DNA of 64,000 nucleotides, taken from Stieleria magnilauensis. Lineage in GTDB: Bacteria; Planctomycetota; Planctomycetia; Pirellulales; Pirellulaceae. Made by a program: the position numbers and the translations under genes. The stretch spans positions 8,434,233 to 8,498,232 of the forward strand of contig CP036432.1 of NCBI GenBank assembly GCA_007753675.1. Reading direction: 5' to 3'. Below, piece after piece: positions 1 through 9,743 of this stretch (within the stretch, counting starts at the first letter, position 1; every line of letters begins with the position of its first letter). The notes under the pieces are model-generated. The model did not search any database and was not told the DNA's origin. It saw only the letters and a program-made list of their open reading frames with translations.

Positions 1-137
1 TACCAGCGTCTCGCCCGGCAAAGCAAAAGCAGGCGGGCTGTTTCCTACTCGCGCAAAACCAAATAGTCAGTCTTCCGTCGGCCCGAACTGCACTCAATCC
101 CATCACGACCACTTCGTCTCAACCGGCAGGCCCACGC

Positions 138-587
138 ATGCATTCTCCAAACACAGAATCCCAAAACCATCTTGCGGCGATAACCGACGCCGTTGTTGTC
201 GTCGAGAAGTCGCTCGCGGCGATGCCGGGGAGCCGTCACAGCAGCTGCGTGTACGAACTGGGGGAACACGCCGCCTATTTTCGCGACGATCCCTCGGACC
301 GCGTGTGCCTGAGGTTTGGCAGGATAAGAAACCACGCTGGCGAATGCCTGCACGTCGAGGTCTCCGACGAGCATGGTGAGCCGTTCTATACCGTCTGGAT
401 CGGCGACGAGGCTCTCCCCGCTGGCATACGGGTTGCTTTGGCCGGCAGGGCCCCCACGCTGATCAGGCTGGCCACTAATGACGGGGACGACGTGAACGCC
501 GAATTACTCAAGAAGACTGCCAGAGCGGTCATGCAAGCGTCTAAGGACGTATCCGGGTCAGCTCACAAACGTCACTTCCTATGGTAA
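138..587 (+). CDS. Hypothetical protein, 149 aa
   Basis: This is an open frame of 149 codons starting with ATG at 138, with a weak purine stretch about 11 bases upstream. The product is soluble, with no signal peptide or membrane segment. It has an acidic middle and a basic C-terminus (KRHFLW at the end). I recognise no domain. It stands alone, with non-coding DNA after it. The reverse-strand frame over the same bases looks like a shadow. It is probably a real lineage-specific gene, but its function is unknown. Confidence 0.5.
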   Translation: MHSPNTESQNHLAAITDAVVVVEKSLAAMPGSRHSSCVYELGEHAAYFRDDPSDRVCLRFGRIRNHAGECLHVEVSDEHGEPFYTVWIGDEALPAGIRVALAGRAPTLIRLATNDGDDVNAELLKKTARAVMQASKDVSGSAHKRHFLW

Positions 588-1553
588 TGACCGAGTAGAT
601 CTCACTGGTTCAGTACGCCGGCTTCAATGACACCGATCGAGCGAACACTTACAGTAGCTCAGCGTGCCGGGCGTTTCGAAATCGCTCGACAAGAGACTCC
701 CTGGCCAACATGATGGCCGATACGACCGCCACGCAAATTGACGCACCCCAGTTGTCGAGCACTTCGGCGAGCCAGGATCACCACGACGTTCAACTCGGCG
801 TCTCACTCGTGCGGCGGCGCCTTGATCGCTGTTGTGTCTATAAAGAACGCCCGCGACCGGCCGACCCGACGCCTGGGGCAAAGGCGTCAGGAAGGTGAGC
901 CCAGTCGCGAGCGTTGGGCTGCATCATAGCGTAAACGGTTGAGTGCTCCAAAGTTTTGATTCACTGAAGTCGGATCCTTTGAAGCCTGGCTCACCCAAAA
1001 AACACAGGCGACACACCAATCGCCGAGTACTTGAGGTCAAGGTCGCCGAGCCGAGATCTCGCTGCGCAGCCGTCATCTTAGCGCGGCGTAAAGGCCACAA
1101 CGCGGAAAACGCCAACTCTAACTGATCTCTGAATCGCTCGGATATCGTCGTGCTTGTTCCGTCACCAGATGCCGAATTTGGTGCTGTCAACGGGATCCTG
1201 TCAACTTGAGATGCAGCAGATGCATTAGGCGACAGGGTAACGGCCAGTCGTTTCGATATTGACCGTCCGGGCACGCCTGAGACTAACGTCTTCAGCACAA
1301 CGAACAAACGATTTCAGCAAGCTTTCGACGGAGGGCATTGATCTTCGCACGGGATCCTCAAGGCAGCGGCCGCTGGTATTTGACGCGGGTGGATCAAGAT
1401 CAGCGTCCGCGTTGAGCGGGCGGGGCCAGTCGCGACCGCTTTCCCAAGCATCAACGGGCCGACGGACGTGCCGATTTTTTGGTGATTTGGACGTTGCGAT
1501 GTCAATTGGATTTGACGTTTTTTGACATCCAGAACTTCGAATCAGGACCTAGC
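588..1553. other. Intergenic region without a convincing gene
   Basis: Only short overlapping frames on both strands are present, none with a recognisable domain or a good start. A small GC-rich hairpin (GACGCC...GGCGTC) lies near 870-890. I see nothing else I can name. Confidence 0.5.
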
Positions 1554-1994
1554 ATGTTTTTCCTCAATCAGCTCGTCGACCACAAACGCTACGTCGACCA
1601 CGAACGCTACCTCGACAACGATTCCCATGACGACGACGAGCACTACGTCGTGAGCAAGTCCCATATCGTAGGCCAGTTCTACGGGTATATCAGCGGAGAG
1701 GACTATTGCCTCAGCGATGGAACCATCTGGCAGATCACAACGCCGATCTACAGAATTCGGAAGAAGCAGTCGCCGCGTGCCACCGTTTTCCGCAAGGGAG
1801 AGCAATACTACATGTCCGTCCGTGGAATGGGGCACGAAGTTGAGGTCGAAGCAGTTTATCTGCCCCCCTGTGTACTTGAGACGCCGATCGGACACTTCGA
1901 AAACCATGAACTGCAGGAGCAGTTATCGATCCCTACGCTGACCAAGAGAGCCCTGGCAAAGTGGAAGTGGTACACGGCGGTTAGGGATAGTTAG
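1554..1994 (+). CDS. Hypothetical protein, His/Asp-rich N-terminus
   Basis: The open frame extends upstream to 1479, but the ATG at 1554 is preferred because AGGA lies shortly before it. The 146-aa product begins with a short imperfect repeat of the type VDHxRYVDHERY, followed by an Asp/His-rich run at about residues 20-30 that could bind metal. The rest has no recognisable domain. There is no signal peptide or membrane segment. It stands alone between two non-coding stretches. The function is unknown. Confidence 0.5.
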   Translation: MFFLNQLVDHKRYVDHERYLDNDSHDDDEHYVVSKSHIVGQFYGYISGEDYCLSDGTIWQITTPIYRIRKKQSPRATVFRKGEQYYMSVRGMGHEVEVEAVYLPPCVLETPIGHFENHELQEQLSIPTLTKRALAKWKWYTAVRDS

Positions 1995-2459
1995 CGTCTG
2001 ATGTCGTTCCGGAGAGCGCTTCGCGGATCGAAACAAGACTTATCACCGCAGACGAATCGGCGGACCGCAAAGACGGACTCACTGACGTTGAAAGAACTGT
2101 GCTTTCTTGCGTTCAACCAATGGGTTGGACTGATCGTCCGTACGAGGGCCATTCGCCTTGGATACGTCTGACACGCGTCACTGCGGGTTCGCAATTGCAG
2201 CCCAGTATTTCCGGAATCAGGTGTGCAGTTTGGCGAAATTGTAGCGAATTGGCTTACGAACGCGCGGGCGATGCAACTGCCCGCGCGGACCAGTACCGAG
2301 TGGTGACCGTATCAGGAGCTGGTGCGATGCCCCTGGATTTCGCCAATCACGACTCGGGAACGCGCTGTCAAGAATCCGCCCAAGCAGGTCCCGGATCGGA
2401 CTCGGTCGATCGTCGAACTCTGAACCAAGCACGCTATTTGCCGCTGCCGCTGCGTTCCA
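1995..2459. other. Intergenic region, nothing recognised
   Basis: This is the gap between the small plus-strand gene and the convergent sulfatase gene. Short frames occur here, but none has a domain or plausible start. No clear terminator hairpin was found by eye. Confidence 0.45.
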
Positions 2460-4055
2460 TTATTCAACTACCAATTTTTTCTTGATCGGCCACGGCTGAA
2501 CCCCTACGCGCTCGGCCCAAGCTTTCCACTTCGTTTTCAGTTCCAAAGTCTGGTCGGGATGCTGTTCGGAGACGTCAGCGAGTTCTGTTCGATCCGCTTC
2601 CAGGTTGTATAGCGTCCACGGCTGGCGATGTGCGCGGACGAGCTTCCAATTACCTAGACGTACGGCAGAGTTGCCTTGATGCTCAAAGTACAAACCTTCT
2701 GGACGCTCCAGGCTGTTGCCGTTGAACGCTGGCTTCAGACTCCGACCTGCAACTGGCGTTACAGCTCTGCCTTCAAAGACCTGCGGATAGATCGCTCCGG
2801 CAACATCCGCACAGGTTGGCAGCAAGTCGATGACGTGCCCCACTTCGTGTGAAAAGCGTCCATTGAGTTTGGCGGGGATTCCGTTCGGCCAATGCGCGAT
2901 CAGTGGCGTGGCGATGCCGCCTTCATGCACGAACATTTTGTACTTGCGAAACGGGGTATCACACATGTTCGCGCCGGCTATTCCGAAACTGTTGTACGAA
3001 TTCGGCGTGCCAGTGCGGGCCTTGGGATCCCCTCCCCGGGCGCCGGTAAAACCGGTTGGGCCGGACTCGGCGCTGGCACCATTGTCGGATAGAAACAGGA
3101 TCAATGTATTGTCTAGCTGCTCTAACTCGTTCAGCTTCGAGACGATGCGTCCAACACCGCGGTCAACCAAATGGACCATTGCGGCGTGCGTCGCCATTCG
3201 CAAGTCCATCTCTTCGGGGTTTTCGACTTCGTGCCAGGCAGGGACGTTTGGATCCTGATCGGATAGCCTTGTGTGGCTGGGAAACATCCCCATTTTCAAC
3301 TGACGCTCGAAGCGGGCTTCCCGCACCGGTTGCCAGCCTTTAGTGTAGCGTCCACGGAACTTAGCGATCTCTTCGTCGGGGGCGTGCAACGCCCAGTGCG
3401 GCGCGGTGTACGCGACATACAGAAATACGGGGCGGTTCGATTTCACGCCTTCGTCGATGAATTGCACCGCATGATCAGTGAATGCCGTGGTGGAATACCA
3501 TTCCTTAGGCATGGGAATGATCTTGTCGTCCAGCACCAGGTCACGCCCGGGCAAGTTGCGGTAGTGGTGTCCGCCACCTTGAGGTGTCCCGTAGAAGCGG
3601 TCGAATCCACGCCTGAGCGGCCAATGCTCCGGGGCGGAACCGACGTGCCATTTGCCACAGATTGCAGAAAAATAATCCGATGTGCCGAGAACTTCGGCGA
3701 TCGTGACACATCGAGCGTTTAAGAAACCACGGTACGAGGGGTGTCCGTCGTCACCAGTCATGTGGCCGACGCCAGCCTGATGTTGGTACAACCCGGTCAG
3801 CAACGCGGCGCGCGTCGGACAGCATCTCCCTGCATTGTAAAACTGCGTGAAACGAAGTCCGTTCTTCGCTAACTGGTCCAGGTGGGGCGTCTCAGTCTCA
3901 GCACCATAGCATCCGATGTCGCTGAAGCCCATGTCATCGACCATGATCAGCACGATGTTGGGCCGCGATTGCGAAGCAGCAACCAACGTCGTGCCGCCGG
4001 CCGCCAACAACACAACAGCGAACGAAAACGGCCAAAGACGGGGATTTGGATTCAT
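2460..4055 (-). CDS. Secreted arylsulfatase
   Basis: This is a sulfatase of the alkaline-phosphatase superfamily, 531 aa. Residues 1-27 form a signal peptide, so it is exported. The metal-binding start PNIVLIMVDDMG carries Asp40/Asp41. The FGly signature C-x-P-x-R is C78-C-P-T-R82; Cys78 would be oxidised to formylglycine by a maturase encoded elsewhere. The later CGKWHVG and LSDNGA segments are typical of arylsulfatase A-like enzymes. It hydrolyses sulfate esters, and in planctomycetes such enzymes act on sulfated algal polysaccharides; the substrate here is not known. It lies 85 bp downstream of a second sulfatase gene on the same strand, so the two are probably cotranscribed. Confidence 0.92.
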   Translation of the reverse strand: MNPNPRLWPFSFAVVLLAAGGTTLVAASQSRPNIVLIMVDDMGFSDIGCYGAETETPHLDQLAKNGLRFTQFYNAGRCCPTRAALLTGLYQHQAGVGHMTGDDGHPSYRGFLNARCVTIAEVLGTSDYFSAICGKWHVGSAPEHWPLRRGFDRFYGTPQGGGHHYRNLPGRDLVLDDKIIPMPKEWYSTTAFTDHAVQFIDEGVKSNRPVFLYVAYTAPHWALHAPDEEIAKFRGRYTKGWQPVREARFERQLKMGMFPSHTRLSDQDPNVPAWHEVENPEEMDLRMATHAAMVHLVDRGVGRIVSKLNELEQLDNTLILFLSDNGASAESGPTGFTGARGGDPKARTGTPNSYNSFGIAGANMCDTPFRKYKMFVHEGGIATPLIAHWPNGIPAKLNGRFSHEVGHVIDLLPTCADVAGAIYPQVFEGRAVTPVAGRSLKPAFNGNSLERPEGLYFEHQGNSAVRLGNWKLVRAHRQPWTLYNLEADRTELADVSEQHPDQTLELKTKWKAWAERVGVQPWPIKKKLVVE

Positions 4056-4140
4056 GTCAGTTTTCGCGATCTGTTTTGAGAGCGTCGGATATAGTCTGGA
4101 CTTTCAGCAATCGTGAAGCCCGTCAGCCCCGTATTCTCGT

Positions 4141-5565
4141 CTACCTTGATTTCCTGTCGGCTTTCTTGCGTTTGCCACCAGCTGCCCTGGCTGGCTCCGC
4201 ATTGGTATCGGGAAAGAACTCTGCCAGTTCAGCCTTCAGGTTGGCGAGCGATTCGTCACCGGCAAGATTATTCCACTCGTTGGGATCGATTCGCAGGTCG
4301 TAGAGTTCCTCGCTGCCGTCGCTGTATCGGATGTATCGATGGGTTTCACTGCGGACAGCGTGGTTGTTTTTGCCGAAGGTCGTCAATGCCACGTTCGGCC
4401 ACGGTGCGGAGGGGTTTTTCAGCAACGGCGTCAAGCTGACTCCTTCCAGTCCCTCCCGGGGCGGCAAGCCACACAACTCGATCAGAGTCGGATAAATCGA
4501 CAACAATTCAACGGGGCGCTTGCACGGTTTGCCCTGATCCATTCCCGGGACACTGATCATGAAAGGAACGCGAGTCGCTTGTTCCCAAAGCGATTGCTTC
4601 GCCCAGCGTTCCTTCTCACCAAGAAAAAAGCCATGGTCCGAGTACAGCACGACGATCGTGTCGTTTGCGTGCGCACTCGTTGCAAGGGCATCGAGGACTC
4701 GACCAACCTGTTCATCGGTCCAACGGATGCAGGCCAGGTACGACTGCACGGCCTCTTTCCAGCGTCCGCTTTCGACAAACCACGAGTGAGCTGGCGCGGC
4801 GGGAGCCTTTGTCAGAGTCGTGGCAATGCCTGGCAGGTCGTCACGGTCACCGACTTTCACCTCTGGCAGTTCGATCGTGTCTGCCGGAATCTCATCGAAT
4901 ACGCGGGTCGGAGAATAGAACGGAACATGGGGCCGATAGAACCCAACCGCAAGAAAAAATGGTTGCTCGGATCGTTTGCTGATGACATCGATCGCCCACG
5001 AAGCATCGACATAATCCTGGAACAATTGTTCGTCATAGGACTGGCCGCCAAAATCCCACAGCCCTTTTGCCCCGTCGGGCGTCTCAGGGATCAGACGTTG
5101 ATCGATTCTCTGTCGCTGCCCAGGTCGCGGTCCGACTTCGTCAATGTCACCAGGAGGCAATCCAGAACCGTGGTAGATCTTGCCCGTGGTGTAGGTCCTG
5201 TATCCGCTCGCCGCGAAATGGCGAGGTAGCGTGACACGGGACTTCAGGGCGTCAACGGTCCAGGGCTTGGGCGAATTCATGTAAACGCCGCTGCTCGATG
5301 GCCGCATTCCATACATAATGCTGGTTCGGGACGGATTGCAGATCGGTGCCTGGCAATGAGCATTGCTGAACAACGTCTCTTGCTCAGCAAGCCGATCGAT
5401 GTTGGGCGAACGAGCTTGCGGATGCCCACCCAAACAGCCAACCCAGTTGTTCAAATCGTCAATCGCAATCAGTAACACGTTCGGCGGTTCCGCCTGTACG
5501 GCCACAGATGGCCAGGACAAGATCAACAGCGCGAGTAAGAACAGTATCGATTGAGCACGAGTCAC
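4141..5565 (-). CDS. Secreted sulfatase, iduronate-2-sulfatase-like
   Basis: This 474-aa sulfatase has a signal peptide (about residues 1-25), the metal site NVLLIAIDDLNNW (Asp36/Asp37) and the FGly motif C76-N-P-S-R80. The sequence just after the first metal site (GCLGGHP) and the segments YTTGKIYHG and SDHGFFLGEKERWAKQ resemble planctomycete proteins annotated as iduronate-2-sulfatase. The C-terminal tail is Lys/Arg-rich. It is the first gene of a two-gene minus-strand cluster with the arylsulfatase downstream. The exact sugar substrate cannot be deduced. Its closest relative in this window is the sulfatase at 7843-9228. Confidence 0.9.
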   Translation of the reverse strand: MTRAQSILFLLALLILSWPSVAVQAEPPNVLLIAIDDLNNWVGCLGGHPQARSPNIDRLAEQETLFSNAHCQAPICNPSRTSIMYGMRPSSSGVYMNSPKPWTVDALKSRVTLPRHFAASGYRTYTTGKIYHGSGLPPGDIDEVGPRPGQRQRIDQRLIPETPDGAKGLWDFGGQSYDEQLFQDYVDASWAIDVISKRSEQPFFLAVGFYRPHVPFYSPTRVFDEIPADTIELPEVKVGDRDDLPGIATTLTKAPAAPAHSWFVESGRWKEAVQSYLACIRWTDEQVGRVLDALATSAHANDTIVVLYSDHGFFLGEKERWAKQSLWEQATRVPFMISVPGMDQGKPCKRPVELLSIYPTLIELCGLPPREGLEGVSLTPLLKNPSAPWPNVALTTFGKNNHAVRSETHRYIRYSDGSEELYDLRIDPNEWNNLAGDESLANLKAELAEFFPDTNAEPARAAGGKRKKADRKSR

Positions 5566-5820
5566 GTGAATTCGCCTCAGCGGGATCGAGGTTGTGGAGA
5601 ATACGAGAGTGTAGCCAAAAATGCGGACGAGCAGGCTTTGACCGACGTAATCGCAGGTAGCCAGCAGTAGAAATCTCGGCGTGATAAAGTACGCTCACGC
5701 AACCGATACAGGCCGTAACAGCTTTAGGCCTGGTTCGATCGGCGGCTCAAAGCATGACACGAATGGATTGGCTACATTCACTCATGTCGAATTTGAACTC
5801 CGCCTCACGGAACGAACGAA

Positions 5821-6750
5821 ATGGTGTCAAGTGAAACAAACGGACGTCCCGTTACAGAGACTGTTCCGCGGGCATTGTGCCTCCTGATCGTCGCATCTTG
5901 TTTGACCCTCGGTCGTCCCGTGTCGGCGAAAGACCGGTTGATATGCTGCGGTGGCGCGGAGGTCTTTATTCTTGAGATCGATCCAGACCAAACCAAGGCT
6001 CCGGAGCTCGTTTGGTCGTGGAAGGCAGAAGATTCTCCCGAAATTCCGGAGGCGGGTAAAAGATCGTTCGCGACGACCGACGAGTGCAAACCGATTGGAG
6101 GGTCTCTTCTGATCACATCGTCCAGCGGCGGTGTCGCATTGATTCGAAGGAGTGACAAACGTTGCCAATTCTACACGGAGGCGAAGAACGCCCACAGCGC
6201 CTGTCTACTGCCGGGTGATCGGGTTGCAGTGGCGTCAAGCTTTGGTGGCGACGAACTTCTCGTTTACAAGCTGGCCAGACCCAGCGGCAGCCCGGCAAAA
6301 CCGGTCGCCAGAATTCTCCTTCGAGGTGCTCATGGAGCGATTTGGGACGAGGAGTCGAAACGACTGTGGGCCCTGGGATCCGATGAACTCCTGTTGGTCG
6401 ATCTTGGAGACGAACCGACGGGTTCGACACTCAGCGTTGACCAACGAATCGAGCTTCCGACGCCCGGCGGCCACGACCTCTCGCAATCACGCGAAACGTT
6501 TGTTTTCTTCGTGACGACGAACGAGCACGTCTACCGTTTCGATGCCAGAGACGCCCGCTTTACGCCACACCCGATTCTTGCCGACCGGCCCAAGGGGAAA
6601 TCGGTCAGCGAACATCCTCAGACCAGTGAGATCGTTTATCACCAGGGAACGCCAGAAAATTGGTGGAGCGACAGAATTCGATTTCTCGGCGACCGAGAGG
6701 ACATCCAGATACCAGGGCGACGACTATACAAGGTTCGGTGGGACAGGTAG
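5821..6750 (+). CDS. DUF6528-like secreted beta-propeller protein
   Basis: This 309-aa protein has an N-terminal export signal: the basic stretch RPVTETVPR is followed by a hydrophobic segment ending near residue 36. The mature part begins DRLICCGGAEVFILEID and has repeated blade-like segments, including GGVALIRRSDK, SSFGGDELLVYKL, AHGAIWDEESKRLWALG and the closing YHQGTPENWWSDRIRFL. This pattern matches my memory of the DUF6528 family, a propeller found beside sulfatases and glycoside hydrolases in polysaccharide-degrading bacteria. It lies between divergent sulfatase genes, which fits a periplasmic role in the same process. The catalytic role is unknown. Confidence 0.65.
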   Translation: MVSSETNGRPVTETVPRALCLLIVASCLTLGRPVSAKDRLICCGGAEVFILEIDPDQTKAPELVWSWKAEDSPEIPEAGKRSFATTDECKPIGGSLLITSSSGGVALIRRSDKRCQFYTEAKNAHSACLLPGDRVAVASSFGGDELLVYKLARPSGSPAKPVARILLRGAHGAIWDEESKRLWALGSDELLLVDLGDEPTGSTLSVDQRIELPTPGGHDLSQSRETFVFFVTTNEHVYRFDARDARFTPHPILADRPKGKSVSEHPQTSEIVYHQGTPENWWSDRIRFLGDREDIQIPGRRLYKVRWDR

Positions 6751-7028
6751 GTGAATGACTCTCGTCCCACTCATGTTGGGTGGACCAACCTCTGCTTCAA
6801 TTCAGCTTTTTTCTGGCGAGCGTCTGTGTCTTAGGCTATAGCGGCGACGGCAGAAGAAGGTGCCCGTCTGTTGGGTTCGCCTGAAAGCTCGCGCTGATCG
6901 CCAACCTCGCACGAAGATTCGCGAACGAAAACGGAATTTGACGCCACCACTTCCAGGTCCAAGGCGACACCGACAACGCGGGTCACTTTTAGGCCCACAT
7001 AGCTGCCAACCAGACTGTGACCCTATCG

Positions 7029-7048
7029 CGTGCCGACCGGTCGGCACG
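7029..7048. repeat. Perfect 20-bp palindrome, copy 1
   Basis: CGTGCCGACCGGTCGGCACG reads the same on both strands. Its 16-bp core recurs at 7226-7241. It could be a protein-binding site or a repetitive extragenic element. Confidence 0.8.
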
Positions 7049-7100
7049 GGCAATGACCGGGCCTCATTCGAATTGGCCTCGCCACCTAATCCCTGGCTCC

Positions 7101-7170
7101 CACTTCGGTATCCAGGAGTGCCTTAAACAAATGGTGCCATTTGTTTTGCACCTCCAGGAATACCGAGGTG
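7101..7170. repeat. Long imperfect inverted repeat (about 33-bp arms)
   Basis: The left arm starts CACTTCGGTATCCAGGAGTG and the right arm ends CTCCAGGAATACCGAGGTG. The arms run inward to an ACAAATGG/CCATTTGT core with almost no loop. Transcribed RNA would fold into a long hairpin. No coding frame depends on it. It may be a small non-autonomous mobile repeat (MITE-like) or a regulatory RNA structure. Confidence 0.75.
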
Positions 7171-7225
7171 CGAGGTCTGGATTGGGCGGTGTGGCTTGCT
7201 TGAAGAATGCCCAGTTTGTCGTGTG

Positions 7226-7241
7226 TGCCGACCGGTCGGCA
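7226..7241. repeat. 16-bp palindrome, copy 2
   Basis: TGCCGACCGGTCGGCA is identical to the core of the palindrome at 7029-7048, 195 bp downstream, on the other side of the large hairpin. Confidence 0.8.
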
Positions 7242-7842
7242 AATCAAATTTTGTCGGCCTGGCTTCCGATTGCGGCGCCCAACCCATACCGATCGAGCAC
7301 CTTCGCTCTGTATCCGGATTCCATGGAGCCCACCCCTTTTTCGTCCGCGACTTTCCCAGCCAGGCCGCCAAACGGTGGATCTTTTGTCTTCCCTGGCGCC
7401 AGCGTTCGCAACGTCGTCACACCCGGGTAAATACGTTGGGGTTTGCAGGGTCACGGGAACGTTCACCATGCCCGGCTTAAACGGGACAGAGAGAGCGAGC
7501 GTGGTATTGGCTGGGTGCGTTGGGCGACAGCGTTCCCGCCGATTACATACAATCTCCCGGCGAGTTCTTGATTCTGGAACTGCGGTGAGACCAGAGGGGC
7601 GTACGAGCGCGTCGTCGGTCATGTTCGCATTCTGTGCGGCAAGAGCTTCGGACCGTCAATCCACTGTCATCGGCTGGCTTCGTCAATTCCAATGCTGCCC
7701 CCGATTCTGACGAGTTGGGGTGATCGTCGACCATGTGGAAATCCGCGTGCGAGTGGAGTAACCTCGCCTTCGTCTGATTAAATGCACAAAATCGAGATTG
7801 CTGGAGACTGTTTGGCTGATGAATACTTGCGGGAGAGGATCG

Positions 7843-9228
7843 ATGAGATGGCTGCTTGCCGTTGGGCTGATGACGGCCGCCGTGACCATGCGGGCCGCCG
7901 AACCGCGACCGAACTTTCTGGTAATTGCCATCGATGATCTGAATGACTACGTCGGCTGTCTCGGCGGGCACCCGAATGCGATCACGCCGAACATCGACCG
8001 ATTGGCTGCCCGCGGTGTGCTCTTCACGCGGGCGTATTGCAACTCGCCGGTTTGCCAGCCGTCACGGACGAGCCTCTGGACCGGGTTGCGCCCCACGACG
8101 ATCGGTATCACCGCGAACCGGTCCAAATGGTTCCGCGAGCAGTCGCGGCGGCCTGACGCTGTCTCGCTGCCGCAGGCTCTGGGGTCGGCCGGGTACAGCA
8201 CGTTTGGGTTCGGCAAACTGTTCCATGTCGGCCGGCCCGACGAATCGGCCGTCGAGTGGCAGCGATCCAACGTCTTCAGCTACGGTCCCCGCCAGAAGCC
8301 GATGCTGAACTATGACCAGGGCGATGCAATCACCGATTGGGGTGTTCCGCCAAAGGACAGCGACCACGCCGCCAGCTTCGACCCGATTATCGCCGATCGC
8401 ACGATCGCGGCGCTAAGTGATCGCCACAGCCGGCCGCTGCTGCTGGGGGGCGGATTCTACCGACCCCATACGCCGCTCTATGCGGCTGGCGAGTGGTTCG
8501 ACATGCATCCAAAGGCGACGATCGCACTGCCCGAGACGCCGCCGAACGACAATGACGACTTGGTGTACTTCGGCCGACGCCCCCGGCGGCCGCAGGACGT
8601 CGAAGCACCTGGGCTCTTCACACAGGACTGGGCCGAGAAGACTGGCAAGTGGAAGGACGTGCTGCAAGCCTACTTGGCATGCACCAAGGCGATGGATTTC
8701 CAGCTGGGTCGCGTATTGGAGGCGTTAGATCGCGGGCCGCATGCCGACAACACGTACGTGATTCTCTTTTCCGACCACGGTTGGCACCTGGGCGAGAAAC
8801 GGCACTGGGGCAAAGCCGCGTTGTGGGAGCAGACGACGCGGGTGCCGATGATTGTGGCCGGGCCGGGAATCCCCAGCGGCGTCCGTTACGATCAACCGGT
8901 TGATCTGCTAACGATCGCCCCAACCATCCTCGATTACGCGGGCGTCCAGCCGCCGGGCAAGTTGGACGGGAATTCTCTGCGGCCGGTGCTGGAAAACCCA
9001 AAACACGACTGGCCGCACCCGGTGCTGACGACGTTCGTCGATCACCACGCTTTGCGTACGCCCCGCTGGCGATACATCCGTTATGCGTCCGGCGAGGAGG
9101 AACTCTACGACCACTCCCGTGACTCGGATGAGCTGGAGAACCTGGCCGTCACTCAGCGTGACTCCGACGAGGTCCAGTCCGTCCTGGCCGACCTACGCAA
9201 ACAAATGTCGGCGTTGTTGCCGCGCTGA
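7843..9228 (+). CDS. Secreted sulfatase, iduronate-2-sulfatase-like
   Basis: The frame is open from 7798 (TTG), but the ATG at 7843 is preferred: GGGAGAGG sits just upstream and the next residues, MRWLLAVGLMTAAVTMRA, form a signal peptide. The 461-aa enzyme has the metal site NFLVIAIDDLNDY (Asp31/Asp32), the FGly motif C71-Q-P-S-R75 and the segment SDHGWHLGEKRHWGK. It shares the GCLGGHP segment and overall layout with the sulfatase at 4141-5565, so the two are paralogues. It should hydrolyse sulfate esters of polysaccharides outside the cytoplasm; the substrate is unknown. Confidence 0.9.
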   Translation: MRWLLAVGLMTAAVTMRAAEPRPNFLVIAIDDLNDYVGCLGGHPNAITPNIDRLAARGVLFTRAYCNSPVCQPSRTSLWTGLRPTTIGITANRSKWFREQSRRPDAVSLPQALGSAGYSTFGFGKLFHVGRPDESAVEWQRSNVFSYGPRQKPMLNYDQGDAITDWGVPPKDSDHAASFDPIIADRTIAALSDRHSRPLLLGGGFYRPHTPLYAAGEWFDMHPKATIALPETPPNDNDDLVYFGRRPRRPQDVEAPGLFTQDWAEKTGKWKDVLQAYLACTKAMDFQLGRVLEALDRGPHADNTYVILFSDHGWHLGEKRHWGKAALWEQTTRVPMIVAGPGIPSGVRYDQPVDLLTIAPTILDYAGVQPPGKLDGNSLRPVLENPKHDWPHPVLTTFVDHHALRTPRWRYIRYASGEEELYDHSRDSDELENLAVTQRDSDEVQSVLADLRKQMSALLPR

Positions 9229-9743
9229 AACGAGTTGCCCATCGCGACCAGGCTTCGGTACACGACAGCTGCCCATTTGACGCGTTTCTACTGATTTTGC
9301 GTCGATTTTTCGGTGCCAAGACGAGAGGAAATGTTTCCCCATAGACATGCATCGCAGTTTTTTGCCTACCTCGCGGCGGTCCGAATTGCCTCGGCGCGAC
9401 CGAGGAAATCCGCCAGCGCGTCGGTCGGAGTCATGTCCGCTTCATTGCCGTAGCGCGCGGCGGTGTCCGCCACCGCCGCGGCGAAACGGAACCGATTCGT
9501 GCGTTCGGTTTGTCCAACCGATGCAGTTTCAAGCCGGTTGGTAGCAATCGCCAAGGGTAAGTTCGTCGCCATTGCGAATGGTGAACATTCCACGGCAAGA
9601 TCGAAGTTGAACCACGAAATGACATCTCCATTCGAACGCACCAGACGCTGGTCCACGCGGCATTGAGCTCGATGTGTCGGGTGATCGAGTGGTCAAACCG
9701 ATCGCTACTTCAGGGTTGTCGTTGTGAACAAGCATTCTAAATG
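9229..9743. other. Intergenic region with a partial REP-like motif
   Basis: No gene is recognised. CACCGCCGCGGCGAAACGGA at about 9471-9490 matches one arm of the REP-like repeats found at 20158-20195 and elsewhere in the window. Confidence 0.4.

Larger units (their letters stand above)
6751..7842. other. Long intergenic region with palindromes and a large hairpin
   Basis: There is no convincing gene in these roughly 1.1 kb. The region carries two copies of the palindrome TGCCGACCGGTCGGCA (7031-7046 and 7226-7241) and between them a long imperfect inverted repeat at 7101-7170. These are listed separately. The rest is unremarkable. Confidence 0.55.

Noticed and set aside
1554-1640. Tandem-like GACCACGAACGCTACGTCGA units as a CRISPR or satellite repeat
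   Set aside because: The two to three near-repeats are in frame and encode the VDHxRY repeat of the protein; there are no spacers.
4339-5229. A 296-codon plus-strand frame opposite the iduronate-sulfatase-like gene
   Set aside because: It is antisense to a gene with complete sulfatase motifs and has no domain of its own.
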